From: Viscum album
Lineage: Eukaryota > Streptophyta > Magnoliopsida > Santalales > Viscaceae
Direction: 5' to 3'
Length of the DNA: 64,000 nt
Assembly (NCBI GenBank): GCA_963277665.1
Contig: OY728128.1
Coordinates: forward strand, 1,867,080,988-1,867,144,987
The first letter of the stretch is position 1. Each line of letters starts with the position of its first letter. The notes below the pieces were generated by a model. It saw only the letters and a list, made by a program, of their open reading frames with translations, was not told where the DNA came from and made no database searches. This document shows positions 1 through 12,635 of this stretch, piece by piece. The translations under genes were made by a program, and so were the position numbers.

Positions 1-849
1 GTGGGATTATAACTCCCTTATAAGGGTAGTGTGAATGATGTGATGTATTACCTCATAGTTTTGATATTGGTTCAAGATGTGATGTATTGGCTTTCCCCAG
101 TGTTATTAGATTTTGTAGATGTATAATGTGTGGATTTACCCAGACCTATGAATTGGGTCAACATGAGTATTTATCAATAATGTAGAAAATTATATCCCTT
201 TAATGGGGATATTTATATATTATTCATAGGTATGGTATATCAAACCAATGTCACAAATTCCCTCAAGCATAGATCCAAACAGGGTGAGTAAATCTCCAAG
301 GAACCAACATTTGTATGCATATATATGATTAGTTTGTTTTACTTATTCCTTGATTATTATAGTGGAATGTTTTTTTGTATATTTTGAACTTATGAGAAGG
401 ACCATTTTTGATGTATTATTTTGTTTTAAAGTCAGAACACACACAAGAATCTCAGTGTGCTTGTATACATTATGATCGGGGAACCAATTAATGGAAAGAG
501 GCCTATGGTGGGTAATTGAGAAATCGAACCATCATAGTGTGAGGAAATATAGTGGTGAATTCTTGGTCTTATATGTTTTTTCATATGTTAAGCTTTTTTC
601 TTTCCACACATTAATACACTGACCTTCTTCATTTGGGGATTCTTTATTTTTTTTGGATATTATTATTTTTGTGTCTTATTGTTATATCATGGATGAGTAC
701 TCTCATTTTCTTATTAATTCACTTATTATTATAATTTTGTTTTTTTACTTTACATATATTCAATTTATAGTTTTCTATTAAAAAGAGCATAGTGTCACCA
801 TAATTTATCTAAGGCCATCATAACTAGTTGGAAACCTATTTAATATGAG
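1..849. other. AT-rich intergenic or repeat DNA, no gene seen
   Basis: I find no coding sequence, RNA gene or clear repeat boundary here. The base composition matches the rest of the window. It may be the upstream part of the LTR-like stretch that follows, but no terminal dinucleotide or target duplication could be fixed. Confidence 0.4.
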
Positions 850-3535
850 GATACATGCATGAGGTTATGTGGAACTTAAAACTAAACCTAATGATTCGTG
901 TCAAGGATTTATAACCATGCTCAGAGAAGTTATGATTTAAATCTTGTAGTGGTTTCCATATGAAAACCTAGGTTTTTATGATATGAGTTTCCTTGTAATG
1001 AATTTTAATTTTATGAAATTATAATTTTACCCATTCAAATTTAAGTCCAAAATGCATTTCTCATTCCTCCTATTTACATGATTCACTCCAAGGGATATAT
1101 AAGGTTGGAACTCTCCTGTTATCCTTTCGATTCCTAACCATTTACATTGATTTGAAGTCAATCCTTTGGGATTCAGTTTCATTTTTCTTCCACCTCACAT
1201 ATTTTCTTGTTTCTCCTATCTCTTCCATCCATATGATGGTATTAGTGACATGGAGACTTCTTTCACACAATTTTAACGTTATGGATTTCTATTGGGGGTT
1301 CTTATTGGATTTTTAGTTTCCTTGTATTTTTTGAAGCAGAATGAGATCCTATTTTGTGAAAATGATAATCTTAGTTTGTAGTTTGCATAAATAACATTAT
1401 TTGTCACACCATTAAATGCTTGGGTTTTACATGACTATTTTTTTAAAATATTCTTTAATTTTAAACTAGTGTTCATTATTATATAAGTGTTTACATTTTT
1501 ATAGGATCATGGCCCAATTTTAAAGGTGTTTTCAATGGATTTAAACTCTTATATTTTTCTTTCATATGAGTATGATTTCTACATGATTGATTGAATATTT
1601 AGGCATATTTTATTAAATTTAGTGGATTTTTAGATTATGTAATGTTTTAAAAATGATCTATTATGGATTGAATAATGGGTTTGAGGAATGTTTTGAATGT
1701 TTTTCTATTTTTAATGTTTTTTAATAAGATAAAATTTTAAATTATTACATAATTTAAGTGTGATTCATGTTTATGATTTTACATTATATTTTTTCATGAG
1801 AATTTTCCAAATTATATTTTTTTGGGGTAGGAAACTTCTATAATATGGTGTATTTTTTAAAGTTTTTATTTAAAAAACATTATGTTAATATAGTTTATAG
1901 ATTTAAATTTAAATTTTCATTTCATATTGTGATTCAAAGACAGATTTGGTACCTTATAAATGAGGTTCATGTGTAACTTTTGTTTCTGAAATGATTTCGA
2001 AAATGGATTTGGAATTTCTTTAATAATTTTAATCCTAAATCCCAATAACACACTTATGCAATGTATTTTCATAAATATAAAAAATGATTCTTATAAGCCC
2101 ATTTTTATGAAATTATAATTGAGATATTGAATTTATCTGCCTTATTGATATAGTTAAGTGTGTAAAAGAGGGGATTTACGTTATATAGTGTAATGGGGTT
2201 GGAAGAAGTGATGCGATTGTGATGTTATGATGAGAGGTTTTTAATTGATGAGTGATTACAATAATCATATATTTATATTCATGGGGGTCATATGAATCTT
2301 ATTGAGAGATGATATGTGGTTTTGATGCTCTTCATGATGGTATGGGTTATTGTCCCCTAGTATAGGACTATATTTGACTACAAGAATTTCCACCAAAGAA
2401 GCCAGTATAGTAATTTCAAATGTTATCGCTTATAAAGGTATCAATAGGACAATTGATGGTTATAATAAAGTTAATATAGGAATATCTCTTTGGATATTTA
2501 GGTAATATACATGATTAAAAATAATTTACTATCCTTGTTTATTATATTTTAGTTTCAGTTTCATTTTACATCCAATATTTTTTTTATCAAGTTATATTAT
2601 ACTTGTTTTACTTTTATATTATGATCCTCCTATTATATGTCCTTTTATATCCTATTATATCTTTATTTTTTAATTATTGACTAATAAAACAATTTATTGC
2701 TTTACGAATCATGTATATTGTTGTTCAAGTTTATTTATTTAGCTGGTATTATTTTTCCTTATTTTCAAGTTATTTCTCTTATAGTTTTTCAAGACATTTT
2801 TGTAAAAATTGAAGAGAATGTTCTATTGAGTAGGTCATTTAAAATATTGTTCTAAATGTTTTGTAATGAACATTTTTATTTTTGGAATGCAACTTGATAA
2901 ATATTAAATTATTTTTTCATCCAATTATAAAAAATTATATTTTCAAGTCCTATATTTAAAAATATATTTTACAGACTATTTAGTTAAAGGAAATGGATGG
3001 ATTATTTGTTAAAATCATTCTATGATGTTAATTTGGACACCATATATATACCACTCGGGGTGGGTAGACTCATGTTCTTTTAACATATTTAGGTTCTAGT
3101 TTAATGGTAGCTCCGACATTGATAACTTTTTCTTTCAGGTAGCTTATAGAGAGGTTAATGTTGGAGGTTGGATATGGACAAGGGGTAATGAGGAGAGTTT
3201 AGTCTTGAATTTTTGTTACATTTTGGGTTCCTTTGGGATTATGTTTTAATTGGCCACTTAGGCCATTATTTTGTATTATATGATCATGTTTTGTTTTTGA
3301 AATATTCTAAAGTGTGTTGATTGTTTTTTTAGTTTTCCCTATTTGTATTTGATTATGATATGAAACTATTAATTGGGAATTACAATAAGGACCAATGTAT
3401 AGATACACCATTTTTGAGTTCTATTATAATTCCTATACTTTATTCATATTATTTATATAGATGGAATCATTCTTATAGAGTATATTTATATACCATAACA
3501 CATATTTTCATACTGTTGGGATTGGGAATTCCCAT
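850..3535 (+). repeat. Probable old LTR fragment (promoter-like and leader-like parts)
   Basis: A TATA-like stretch lies near 1099 (GATATATAAGG). Far downstream, a pyrimidine-rich run ends in TTTCTTTCAG then GTAGC near 3138, which resembles a splice acceptor. The order TATA, long AT-rich middle, acceptor-like tract is the same as in the LTRs of elements 1 and 2, so a decayed plus-strand LTR is likely. No second copy was found in the window, and both ends are guesses. Confidence 0.3.
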
Positions 3536-4177
3536 TTAGGCATTTTCCTAGGCTGAATCATACATCTATTTCAAGGATCATAGGCTAGTTCATAAAATTC
3601 AGTTTTATATTTTATAATGTTAACTTATTTGTCTCTATATAATTATATTGTTTTCAAATTTAATATATGATTTTAATTAATTTATTGATTTCTATAGTTC
3701 TCATGAACTTTTTTATGAAACATGCATCACGATAAACTCAATTAATTAAAATATTAAATGAAAATTATATTTATAAAATATAGATTTTATTTTATAATAG
3801 AATAAAATTTATCATATTCATTTATTATACAGGTTTATTACATGAATTTTATTATGTTAATTCATTTTTTAATAATTCAGTATCAATTCCACTAATTAAT
3901 TTCCATTATTTAATTATTATGGTATAATTATTAAAAATATTCAATATAAAAAAAATAAATTTTTATACAATTTAAGGGAAACAGTTATAAAAATATTTAG
4001 TAATCAAATATATTTATTATATATCTCTAATTTTCATCCAATAAAAAATTTAACGATGGATATTTTTTTAATTAGCTTTTTCTATAATATTATTAATTGA
4101 AAAATTTAAATATTCATTAAAATCATATTATAAAACATATAAAATCATTAATATTTATAATAATTAAATCTATTTAT

Positions 4178-4215
<38 letters not shown>

Positions 4216-4895
4216 TTAAATTTTCATTTATTAAAATAATTAGATTATTGACATGATTAAATATTTAATTTCAATACAGTTATTAATAAATCCCATGAAT
4301 AAATAACTTATAGAATTGAAAACACCAATAATTAATATACATGTAAAAGATAATAAATTTTATCCCATTGAAATTAATATTATTTTCTAATTTAGAACAA
4401 ATATAAAATTTAATTTTCATAATTTTCCCATAATGATTATGATTATAAAATTTAACAATTTTTAAAATGGTTTACTGAATTTTCTATTTAAGATTCATTT
4501 TATTATGAATTACATTTGAATTGAAACTTCTTATTTAATTTTAGGAAGCAATTAAATTTTAAAAATTCCCATAAGAGTTTTTATATTTTTTATATTCATG
4601 ATAACATCTATTAATTCTTAAATTATGTAATTTTAACATGTAATAATGTATTAAAAAATTTTACATGCTAGTAATTTTCTGATAATTTTTATACCATCCA
4701 TGAAATAAAGGTTAAAATTTTAAAAATTTAGAAAGAGAGAGTTTTTATTTATTCGATATGAATATTCATTTATTAATATTTTTAGAAATATGAGTTTACT
4801 ATAGTTAATTATGGTATGATTCCTTTTGATATAACTTTGTAAAATTATTGTGAGCAATAAGACCATCTTCATAAAAAGATGATGAAAAAAATTAT
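3536..4895. other. Very AT-rich DNA flanking element 1, no gene seen
   Basis: This stretch is extremely AT-rich and has no coding potential that I can recognise. It is the left half of the site into which element 1 inserted; the right half resumes at 17704. It contains one TA microsatellite, listed separately. Confidence 0.5.
4179..4216. repeat. TA dinucleotide microsatellite
   Basis: An almost pure alternating TA tract of about 38 bases with one C interruption. Similar tracts occur near 21973, 26513 and 57461. Confidence 0.9.
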
Positions 4896-4900
4896 GGGAT
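4896..4900. repeat. Target site duplication of element 1, left copy (GGGAT)
   Basis: GGGAT directly precedes the LTR start TGTAACGCC. The same five bases directly follow the other LTR end at 17704-17708. A 5 bp duplication is normal for Ty3/gypsy and Ty1/copia integration. Confidence 0.95.
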
Positions 4901-5402
4901 TGTAACGCCCCGACCCGAGCTACCCAGAGTCGGTGCATTAATTACATAACATTGGCATGATCATGAGAAAGATCAAGTCTCGAAAGACCGATTAGTTTAG
5001 TAGCCTTGGAATAACTAGATACATCCATAAATTTTTACATTATATCATAAAAAAAACATCTTGTCTTCATATCCCCTCATACTATCCCTGCAGGTCATTC
5101 ATAAATTAGTTCTTCATAATCCTGGAAAAAAAATAAAACATTGAAAGGGGTGAGCTCGGATGCTCAGTAAGGATAACATTATAGCAGAAGCTTTCATAAA
5201 TAAGCATAAACACTTAAGGCAATTTATAACTAAAACAAAAGCCTTTTAAACTTGAACTTCAGCATAAAATGGCAAAGGTAAAATGAAATAATTCCATTTA
5301 CTTACTCACATGGATATTCTACTAGTCGAATGATCACATGCAATATCAATAACCACTTTCATAATGATGGAATGCATAATGCCAGACTATCATAACCACA
5401 TA

Positions 5403-5462
5403 GCCAAGGCCTCGTGCCAAGACTATAAATAAGATTTTGCCAAGGCCTTGTGCCAAGACACT
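5403..5462 (-). repeat. Short imperfect tandem repeat in element 1 LTR
   Basis: Two copies of a unit reading GCCAAGGCCTTGTGCCAAGAC, one with a C in place of a T, lie about 36 bases apart. The same pair is present in the right LTR near 13465-13522. Each unit is itself rich in the inverted pair CCAAGG and CCTTG. The function is unknown. Confidence 0.7.
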
Positions 5463-7295
5463 AGTTTGTCTCATGAGACCTACCGATGCATCGAGGAGCT
5501 ATAGCGGGCTCCACCCATCACTTATTAAGTCCAATGCATTCCCATATGAAAAGGTTCAAACATAACGTAAACATTCGTATTAAACTAGCATACGAAGTGT
5601 CAATACTTTCACCACAAACCATGAATGGTATAAAAATAGAACATCCACAGTCAAACATAATTCATTCGATACAATATGGAAGATTGTATTGTATCACATT
5701 AACCTCAATCAATAATAATGAAGGATGTTGACATAGATGAAAATAATCATCAAAACTATTTGAGAGAAATATCCCCCTTTTCTTGAAAACATTTAAAAGT
5801 CATACTATTTGTCAAGAAGCCATTTAAAAGTATATTTTTGAATCAAAGTGTCCCATACCACTTTGAAACTTTTAAAAGGAGTTTTAATTTTAAAACTTTA
5901 ATGTCCATATAAATAAATCCTTAAAACCATTTTTAAAATATGGACATTAATGAGCATGATTTAGAAGAATAATTCTTTAAAACATTTTAAAATGGTATTT
6001 TGGTTAGAGTTTCTAACAAAAAGAGAGACACTTGAATACAAATAATTGAGGTAATCAAAACATTGTAATATCATGAGAATAAAGTAATTCATGATATACT
6101 ATGTCAAAGTACATTATATACACCACATAGAAGTGATTTGGTGTATATCATCAAAGAAGTCTCAATGGAATGTAAATTGAGATGAAATTTCTCAAAAAGG
6201 TTGTATCCTTAGGTTAAGGATAAATCAATGACATAATTATGTGTGACAAATATAAATACACTAAATATGATTGGATATTCAGTGTAAAACAAACAAAGGA
6301 CATTCACACATATTCTTGTAAAAACAATACCAACGAATTGGATGTTTAACTCAACAAATGGAGAATGAGTTAAAATTACTCTTATCAAATTCATATCAAT
6401 GACTTGAGAATTACCAATGGAGTGATTATGTGTATCAAACTTCTATCCACAGTAAGGGGAGTGGAAATTATGACATAATCAAATGAATAGTGATTCCACA
6501 CATAATCTTGGGGTAATATAATCAATGAAATATGTGTAAAGCCAAATGAGTGGAAATTGAAATCTCAAATTCCCTTATCGATTAGGTAACTTACGAAACA
6601 TACACCCATGAAAGAAGTATCATACCATGATGATGTAAATACCCATAAATTAAAGTATATTACACAATGAATACGATCATGGGCAGTACACATACACCGC
6701 ATGCAATAATTAAGTGGTGATCAATGGAATTCTCACGGAATTAAAAGTGAGATAAGAAAATCCCTTACCACGTTAATCAACTGAGTCGCATGGCCAAAAG
6801 TTAATAACCACCAAATGATTTACAGAATAACATGAATATAAAGTGAATCATGATAATATATATCAAATGGAAGTACACAATACACCACTTTGAATAATTT
6901 AGTAGCGAACAATGGAAATCTCACGGAATTGAAAGTGAGATAAGTGAATCCCTTACATTGTACTTTTTCCTTGGTCGATGGTAGGTTTACCTCCTGTATA
7001 ATGGTGAAATAATTGTTATTGAATAATAAAAGAATCATTTACTTTAATATGATATCATATATGATCTTTTATCATTGATTTGTTAATAATATTTTAGAAT
7101 TATCGTCATTTCGGGTGTTAACGGGTTCATTTTACTTTATATTCTTTGTTATGTGAGACATATTCGTTATTAATGGGATGTATATTATTCATATCCAGAA
7201 TGGTATCAAGTTCTTAAACATCATTTTTAAATCATCAAATGATAATTATACTTGAATGGATACGATGGAGAATGAATCTCATCGCGTTCGTGGAG

Positions 7296-7697
7296 ACGGT
7301 AGTCCGTACGTACGCACGAACGCTACTTCCATTTAATTTTTATTTTAAAAGAATCGAATCCAAATTATACATAGGTATATTACTATTCCAGTATAATATA
7401 ATATTTTATATATGTTACTTAAGTTCATTTACACCATCTTTTATACGTTCCATGTGTGGTATGAACGAGTCATATCATTTTAAGGGGGCGGTAGTCCGCA
7501 CTTCCTCAAATGAAATTATCGTATGTATATACAACATGAAACGAATAATGGTATGAAATAAAATGGAATTACAGAAGCTTATATATAAAATATATATCAT
7601 TAATATCATATTTAATTACAGTGCCATCCTAATGGCCACCATGAGAGGCGGTAAGATGTATTTGAACAATCATCGTTTCGTGAGGCGTTAGTTTGCC
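7296..7697 (-). repeat. Hairpin-bearing repeats of about 195 bp in element 1 left LTR
   Basis: Three GC-rich cores are spaced 192 and 196 bases apart in AT-rich DNA. They are ACGG-TAGT-CCGT (7296-7307), GCGG-TAGT-CCGC (7488-7499) and a looser GGC...GCC pair (7684-7697). The first two are short stems with a four-base loop; the change of the outer pair from A-T to G-C keeps pairing. They lie about 360-750 bases downstream of the TATA box on the minus strand. Related cores occur in elements 2, 3, 4 and 5. Confidence 0.7.
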
Positions 7698-8051
7698 ATC
7701 CACAGAAACATTATGTTCATCATCCATTAGATGGAGTTGTGTGAATGTGTAGCTTGAATCATTCTTATAACCACATCCTAGTATATTGAGGATACTGTTG
7801 TTGTTACAAAAGAAGGGAAATAAAAAGATTTTGGGGGTTGGAGAAGCAAAATAAATGAAAATACTTTAAGAGAAATTGTTACCTTTAATTTAGGTAACTC
7901 ACATTGGTTGGAACCAAAGGACTTCTTGAAATGCTTTCTGCCTAAGGGGAAGCTTCAAGGAGGAGGAGAGGGATGTGGGGAGCTTAGTTGGGAAGAGTTT
8001 GGACGAGCCAAGTGGCTTGAGAGGTGTGAGGAAAAGAGAAGGAGGAGTGCC

Positions 8052-8059
8052 CTTTTATA
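8052..8059 (-). promoter_or_regulatory. TATA box of element 1 left LTR
   Basis: TATAAAAG on the minus strand within CCCCTCTTATAAAAGGGCAC. It is identical to the box in the 5' LTR at 16113-16120. In this 3' LTR it could drive read-out transcription into the left flank. Confidence 0.6.
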
Positions 8060-9643
8060 AGAGGGGTGAGGGGCACTTTTGGAAAAGCTAGAAATATTAA
8101 TTTATAATAAATTCATATTCGGTTTCCAAAGGCTCAAAAGTTGACTATTCAAAGGATGAGGTGGGGATAGGTCGAAAAAAACTCATCCAATAGAATTTAG
8201 ATAGGTTTGGGTACTTATATTAACCTTATCTTTAAGTATTAACTCTAAGTTAATTAGTTTCACTTTTACAATGTCTCTTTGTATTTTTATATAATATGGT
8301 TAATAAACTTACTATATACATCCAAGCGACCCCCAAGTGGTCCATTAATGATTAACCTATCATAATATAAGTCTCTTGGCCGAACCTTAGATTTTTAGGA
8401 ATTTAATATCAATTAATAATATAATATTTGTTTTAAGAAGTCTTTTATGTCAATTTTGACACTATTCAATAATTGATTTTTTTGAAACTCATAACAGATT
8501 GATTACTTCGAACAAAGTCAATTAAATAAATCCTAATATATCATATTATCCTAGAAAATTAGTGTAATTCATTAAAAGTTTCATATTATATTTATTTGGG
8601 TATTTATAATATCAATTATGTTAATTTTTTACTATTTTAGTAATTACTGCATCATCATTGTGTCATAAATAAAATAAATTATTTAATGTCTAAAAATTAT
8701 AAATAAAACATCATTATGTAGTAAATCTTTTTATCTTTCTAATGAATAATTATAATCGAAAATCCAACATGTATAGCCCTATGTAAAAATTGTTCTTCTA
8801 AAAGATGTAAGCTTATGCCATTTTTATTTTTATTTTAACTTTATTAATATAATGTGTCCCTACCACATACAAGTGGCTCCAAGGGGTCCCCAAATTGACC
8901 CAAGGATGCCCATGGTCGGGTATGTGTCCACTAATAAGGTTAGGACACGTTTTAGGGTAATTTTGTATTATTATAATATTATTTTTTAACCCTTATTTAC
9001 CGGATTTACCCTTTAACCATGGTAAATAAAATATTTACCGCAGTAATTATTCAAAATGTCTAAAAATAAAAGTTACCTATTTACACAATTTGAACATCCT
9101 GATTCCAAATATGGAATCCATTTTTCTCAATTCAAAACACAGAAGTGGCAGAAATTAATTTAAAATTAATTCCCGCTGTCAAAACAAAAAGCGTGTTTTT
9201 AAGAGATAATAACTATCAAAAGATTGACACTTGTTTATGTTTGGTTTAATTGTAAAATTATGTCCAATGACCAACATTATATTAAATGGTAAAAATATAT
9301 TCTAAATATACTTTAAAACCACTCAAATTCATAATTTATCACTATTAATTATTTTGATTAAAAAAGTTGTTTTTAATTAAAATTTAGTAATTTTCACTAT
9401 TCATCAAAATATGAAAGTTATCCGAAAAGTACCAAAATTTCACCCTAGACTAATTTTGATATTCTGAATCCAAAAATGAAGTCCATTTTGAAATATAAAA
9501 TATATATAATTTCAAAAAGTAGTTATTACTATTCATAATGGCTAGTTTAATTAGTTATGGTGTGTTAGAACTCGGTGTTGCGTACAACACACGCTATCAC
9601 ATTATTCAAAGAGAAGCGTACCGTAGAAGGTTGGGGTGTTACA

Positions 9644-9657
9644 TTCTCCCCTCCTTC
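9644..9657 (-). promoter_or_regulatory. Polypurine tract of element 1
   Basis: On the minus strand GAAGGAGGGGAGAA sits directly before the 3' LTR start TGTAAC. This is the expected place and composition for the primer of plus-strand DNA synthesis. Confidence 0.85.
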
Positions 9658-9660
9658 AAT

Positions 9661-9680
9661 AAATTGCGTCCTCACAATTT
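9661..9680 (-). other. Conserved stem-loop next to the polypurine tract
   Basis: On the minus strand AAATTGT-GAGGAC-GCAATTT forms a 7 bp stem (one G-U pair in RNA) with a six-base loop, ending just before the polypurine tract. Element 2 has a fully paired version at 40571-40590 in the same place. Confidence 0.6.
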
Positions 9681-11096
9681 GAAATTGTTTTTCGAAAATA
9701 AAAGGTTGAAAATAGATAATATATTTGTGGGAAAACCCACATCGGAAATTGGGTTACTAAAATTTAGTCTTAATATGAGGAAAAGAGAAATGAAAGGGTC
9801 ACCACCAAATTATGATCTCGATTAGGAGAACATTAGTGGAAATTAGAGACATATAATTGGAGGAAAAACGTAAATATTTATAGGTAGTGGTTGAGGTCAT
9901 CAATCACAAACAAGTATAAAATTGAGGTCCTTAAACTCATCAATCTATGATGATTTGAAGTACCATCGGTTCAACAAAATATAGGGTATTGGGATCACAC
10001 ATTTTTGACATTTCAAAATATCTTAGTTGAAATCCCACATCGAAAAATGAATTAATGAGGCCTCTATTTAAAATAAAGAGTGGAAAGTATGAAGATTACC
10101 GAAAATAACACATACTAGGGTTCCATGTAGGAAAATATGGATATGGAGGAGAAATCTAACCATCAATTATCTGATGGAGAGTGGTAGAGAACATGGCTAT
10201 GAAAAGGCCAACAATCCCAAAGCCATAAATTAGTGATGATTTAAGGTACCATCTAGGACAACATTTTTTTTAAAGTTACATTACATAAGGAAGAGGAATT
10301 CATTTATGATATTGACTAAGAACATTATGAGATATACTTAAATTTTAAGTAGATTTTCATTCTTTAATAAATTTCCACCACTAACTCAATTTTTTTTTAA
10401 CCGATGAGTATTCAAGAAGACTTGGTCACACTGGGAGAGCTAGAATAAACTTCTATAGAATCACATGATCCATGCAGGATAAACCATATATTTACATTGT
10501 CTTTGAAGATTAATCAAAACCAAAATGGTTAGTGAATGATCTAATGATCCCCCAAAAGGATATTCATTGAGATAAATATGCACTAATCTTAATTTCTAAA
10601 ATTAAACCAACAATACCCCAAAGTTAAATAGATACCATTCAATAACCAATTGTCCTTAAAATCCTTTAATATAATCCAAACTAATATTGAAACCCAAAAC
10701 ATAGAAGAATTTGATTATGTAGTCTCCCATGTTACATTGTATCTCCAAATGACATCAAATACTCTTAAAGTCACATACTTAAAAGTAATTAACATCATCA
10801 CATATTCTCTGTTATAGGTTAATCATTTCCATAAATAACCCAGATCACTATAAATCAACAATAAAAATGTAGATAAAAATCCACCATTACTCTACAAATG
10901 AAACCTCATTGTATTCTATTTTCCTTGGGCATATAGTGTTCCTAAAAAAACGAACATCTGCCAAAATAACATTTATCACTTAATCACCAAATCATTTTCC
11001 TATACCAAGGGTATTCATTTGATAAGACATAAGAACCCAAATCATCTTATTATTGATCAATAAAATCATTTAACAACAAAAAAAATGGTCATACTA
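9681..11096 (-). other. Non-coding 3' interior domain of element 1
   Basis: There is no coding sequence of note here. On the minus strand this stretch is similar, in patches and in the same order, to 39780-40570 of element 2 and 54480-55200 of element 3. Shared patches include the text around 10100-10160 (CATACTAGGGTTCCATGTAG) and around 10630-10700 (TAATATTGAAACCCAAAA). A domain of this kind kept by three elements without coding capacity may act as RNA, for example in packaging, or may simply be inherited spacer. Confidence 0.65.
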
Positions 11097-11220
11097 ACCA
11101 GGGACTTCACGTAGTCCAGTGGTAGGCGATAAATCCCAATCGCACTTTGGTTGTGGGTTCGATTCCCACAGCTTTGTCCGACGCGATGGGTTGTCACACG
11201 GTCTACGTGTTGTCCTTTTT
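11097..11220 (+). mobile_element. tRNA-derived SINE (Au-like) inside element 1
   Basis: About 124 bp with RNA polymerase III internal promoter boxes: box A TAGTCCAGTGG (11112-11122) and box B GGTTCGATTCC (11156-11166). The boxes are separated by about 33 bases, as in tRNA genes. It ends in a short T run (CCTTTTT), as in plant Au-type SINEs. It is far more GC-rich than its surroundings. The folded arms of a true tRNA are not complete, so a functional tRNA gene is unlikely. I could not find a convincing target duplication. Confidence 0.65.
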
Positions 11221-11522
11221 CAAAAACTATATTTTATAATATTACCAAAATAAATTCCTCAAAATAACATAATTTAACCACAAATGTTATATCATACTTT
11301 GCATTTTCATCCCAAATTATAATAACATATCATTTTCTCAAACCCCAATGATCATATAAAACCAAATGGTTATTTATACCTATATCCATAAGAGAAGAGA
11401 CAATTATTCCTCAAATATCATTCTCACATGGAAAACTGAGGGGTTACAAATACAAAAGAAAATTATTCCAAAGTAAACCCATCAATAAAGAGCACTAACA
11501 CTTTTAAACATTTCACCATCCA

Positions 11523-11795
11523 TTTATTTCCACATAGGTTCTTTATCATATGTTCCTCGAGTTCCCACATTGCCTCTTCCATCTTATGATTTATCCATAG
11601 ATCTTTTACCAGACGAGTCAACCGGTTTCTCAACACTTGATCTTTGGTATGAAGAATTCTGATAGGCTCTCCACAATAAGATAGATCTGGTTCCAGTTAT
11701 AATTCTTCATAGGTGAGTACATGCGTTGGGTCAGGCATGTATTTTGTCACTAGAGATATGTGGATCACAACATGAACTCTGGAGAGACTAGGCGG
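11523..11795 (-). pseudogene. Ty3/gypsy integrase C-terminal tail (relic)
   Basis: The minus-strand frame starting at 11795 reads about 90 codons that follow the typical end of plant Ty3/gypsy (chromovirus-type) integrases in order. It has a PPSLSRVH start, then KYMPDPTHVL, EPDLSY, EPIRIL, DQVLRN, LVKDLW and a final EEAMWELEEHM close to the usual EEATWEREE motif. One stop codon interrupts it after YEEL. This is the only pol coding sequence I see in element 1, and it shows that the element descends from a Ty3/gypsy parent. It lies just downstream of the captured F-box piece on the minus strand, so the deletion that removed gag-pol and the acquisition of the F-box piece share a junction near 11800-11818. 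Confidence 0.8.
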
Positions 11796-11818
11796 ATTTT
11801 CCTTTTAGTAGAATGCGT

Positions 11819-12450
11819 TCATGTGTCAAAATGGTACCTCAGGAATTTTTCCAAATCATCTACTTCCTTTACCCAAAAACTCCTCATCCATTTTGGATTA
11901 TATCGATGGAAGCATCGATGCATCATAAAAAAATAGGTATTTCTTATATATAATTTGGAGACATCGTCTTTAACATGTTTTTTTAGGAAAATTCTCACTG
12001 ATTCATCTTCAAATATTTTAAAATAAGGTTTTGGTAAATCAGTTTTCGTATATCCCAAAAGACATAAATATAAAATTTTATACATATAGGCTGCTCGAAG
12101 GTCTCCCTCTTCTGCGGCATCTAGAAAATCATTTAGTGCATCGTAATTTTGAGATAAAGTGAATAATTTGAAAAGACCCTGATGGTACTTCCCACGCTTA
12201 GCGTGGTAAGAATGTTGAGAGCGCAACATTATCCCACAGTCGGTACTTGATCCTTGAAAGAATCGTGCAATGCTAGAGGTATTGGATGTCTCATAAAGTT
12301 GTTTGCATGTAACTTGGACATTTGAAAAAGTTTCAACATCGTATGCGCATGACTTATGGATAATAATTGTAAGTAGTTATTCAGGAAGAGAGAGAAGAGT
12401 TGTTCGTGATCTTGCTCCCTCCATGTTTCAACTAACAAAATAAAATACAA
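11819..12450 (-). pseudogene. Captured F-box gene fragment (At2g35280-like), frameshifted
   Basis: Two overlapping minus-strand reading frames, 12450-12229 (73 codons) and 12229-11819 (136 codons), together resemble a plant F-box protein of the At2g35280-like type. The first frame holds a possible rear half of an F-box helix region (LSISHAHTMLKLFQMSKLHA) followed by PIPLALHDSF. The second holds YHAKRGKYHQGLFKLF and then AAEEGDLRAAYMYKILYLCL, which fit the Sel1-like repeat segment of that family, and a tail with CFHRYNPKWMRSFW. The frames meet at a TAATG overlap, so an indel breaks the gene. The normal N-terminal F-box start is missing. In the family such proteins act as SCF ubiquitin ligase adaptors, but this copy is almost certainly inert. 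It lies in the same orientation as element 1 and occupies the place of gag-pol. Family recognition is from memory of motif patterns. Confidence 0.6.
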
Positions 12451-12635
12451 TTAGGTTTTTTGAATACTTATCTAATTGGAAAAAAAAGACATAATAGGAT
12501 ATTCTTGTAATTGAACAATATATCCAAACTTTGGGTACCCTATGTTAAAATCTACATTATCCGCTATCTATTTGCCGACATATATTCTTAGGGGCATTTT
12601 TTGTATTCCCTTAATAATGGTTTATACTAATCTTG
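12451..12635 (-). other. Element 1 interior between F-box fragment and leader block
   Basis: No motif recognised. It is AT-rich and without an open frame related to gag. Confidence 0.4.

Larger units (their letters stand above)
4901..9643 (-). repeat. Element 1 left LTR (3' LTR)
   Basis: This 4743 bp repeat matches 12963-17703 almost base for base. On the minus strand it begins TGTAACACCCC and ends GGGGCGTTACA, giving TG...CA ends. It is the 3' LTR because the purine tract, not the primer site, borders it. It carries the same TATA box, hairpin repeats and acceptor-like tract as the right copy. The short ORFs inside (for example 5486-5731 and 7239-7556) recur in the other LTR and look like chance. 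Confidence 0.95.

Noticed and set aside
5403..5462. CRISPR-like or satellite array
   Set aside because: There are only two imperfect units, inside an LTR of a eukaryotic element. No array or spacer structure.
7239..7556. 105-codon ORF in the element 1 LTR, conserved at 15300-15617
   Set aside because: Conservation only reflects the youth of the LTR pair. It lies on the strand opposite to the element transcript and has no recognisable domain.
11101..11180. Functional tRNA gene
   Set aside because: The A and B boxes are good, but the acceptor and anticodon arms do not close properly and the block continues into a SINE-like tail with a T run.
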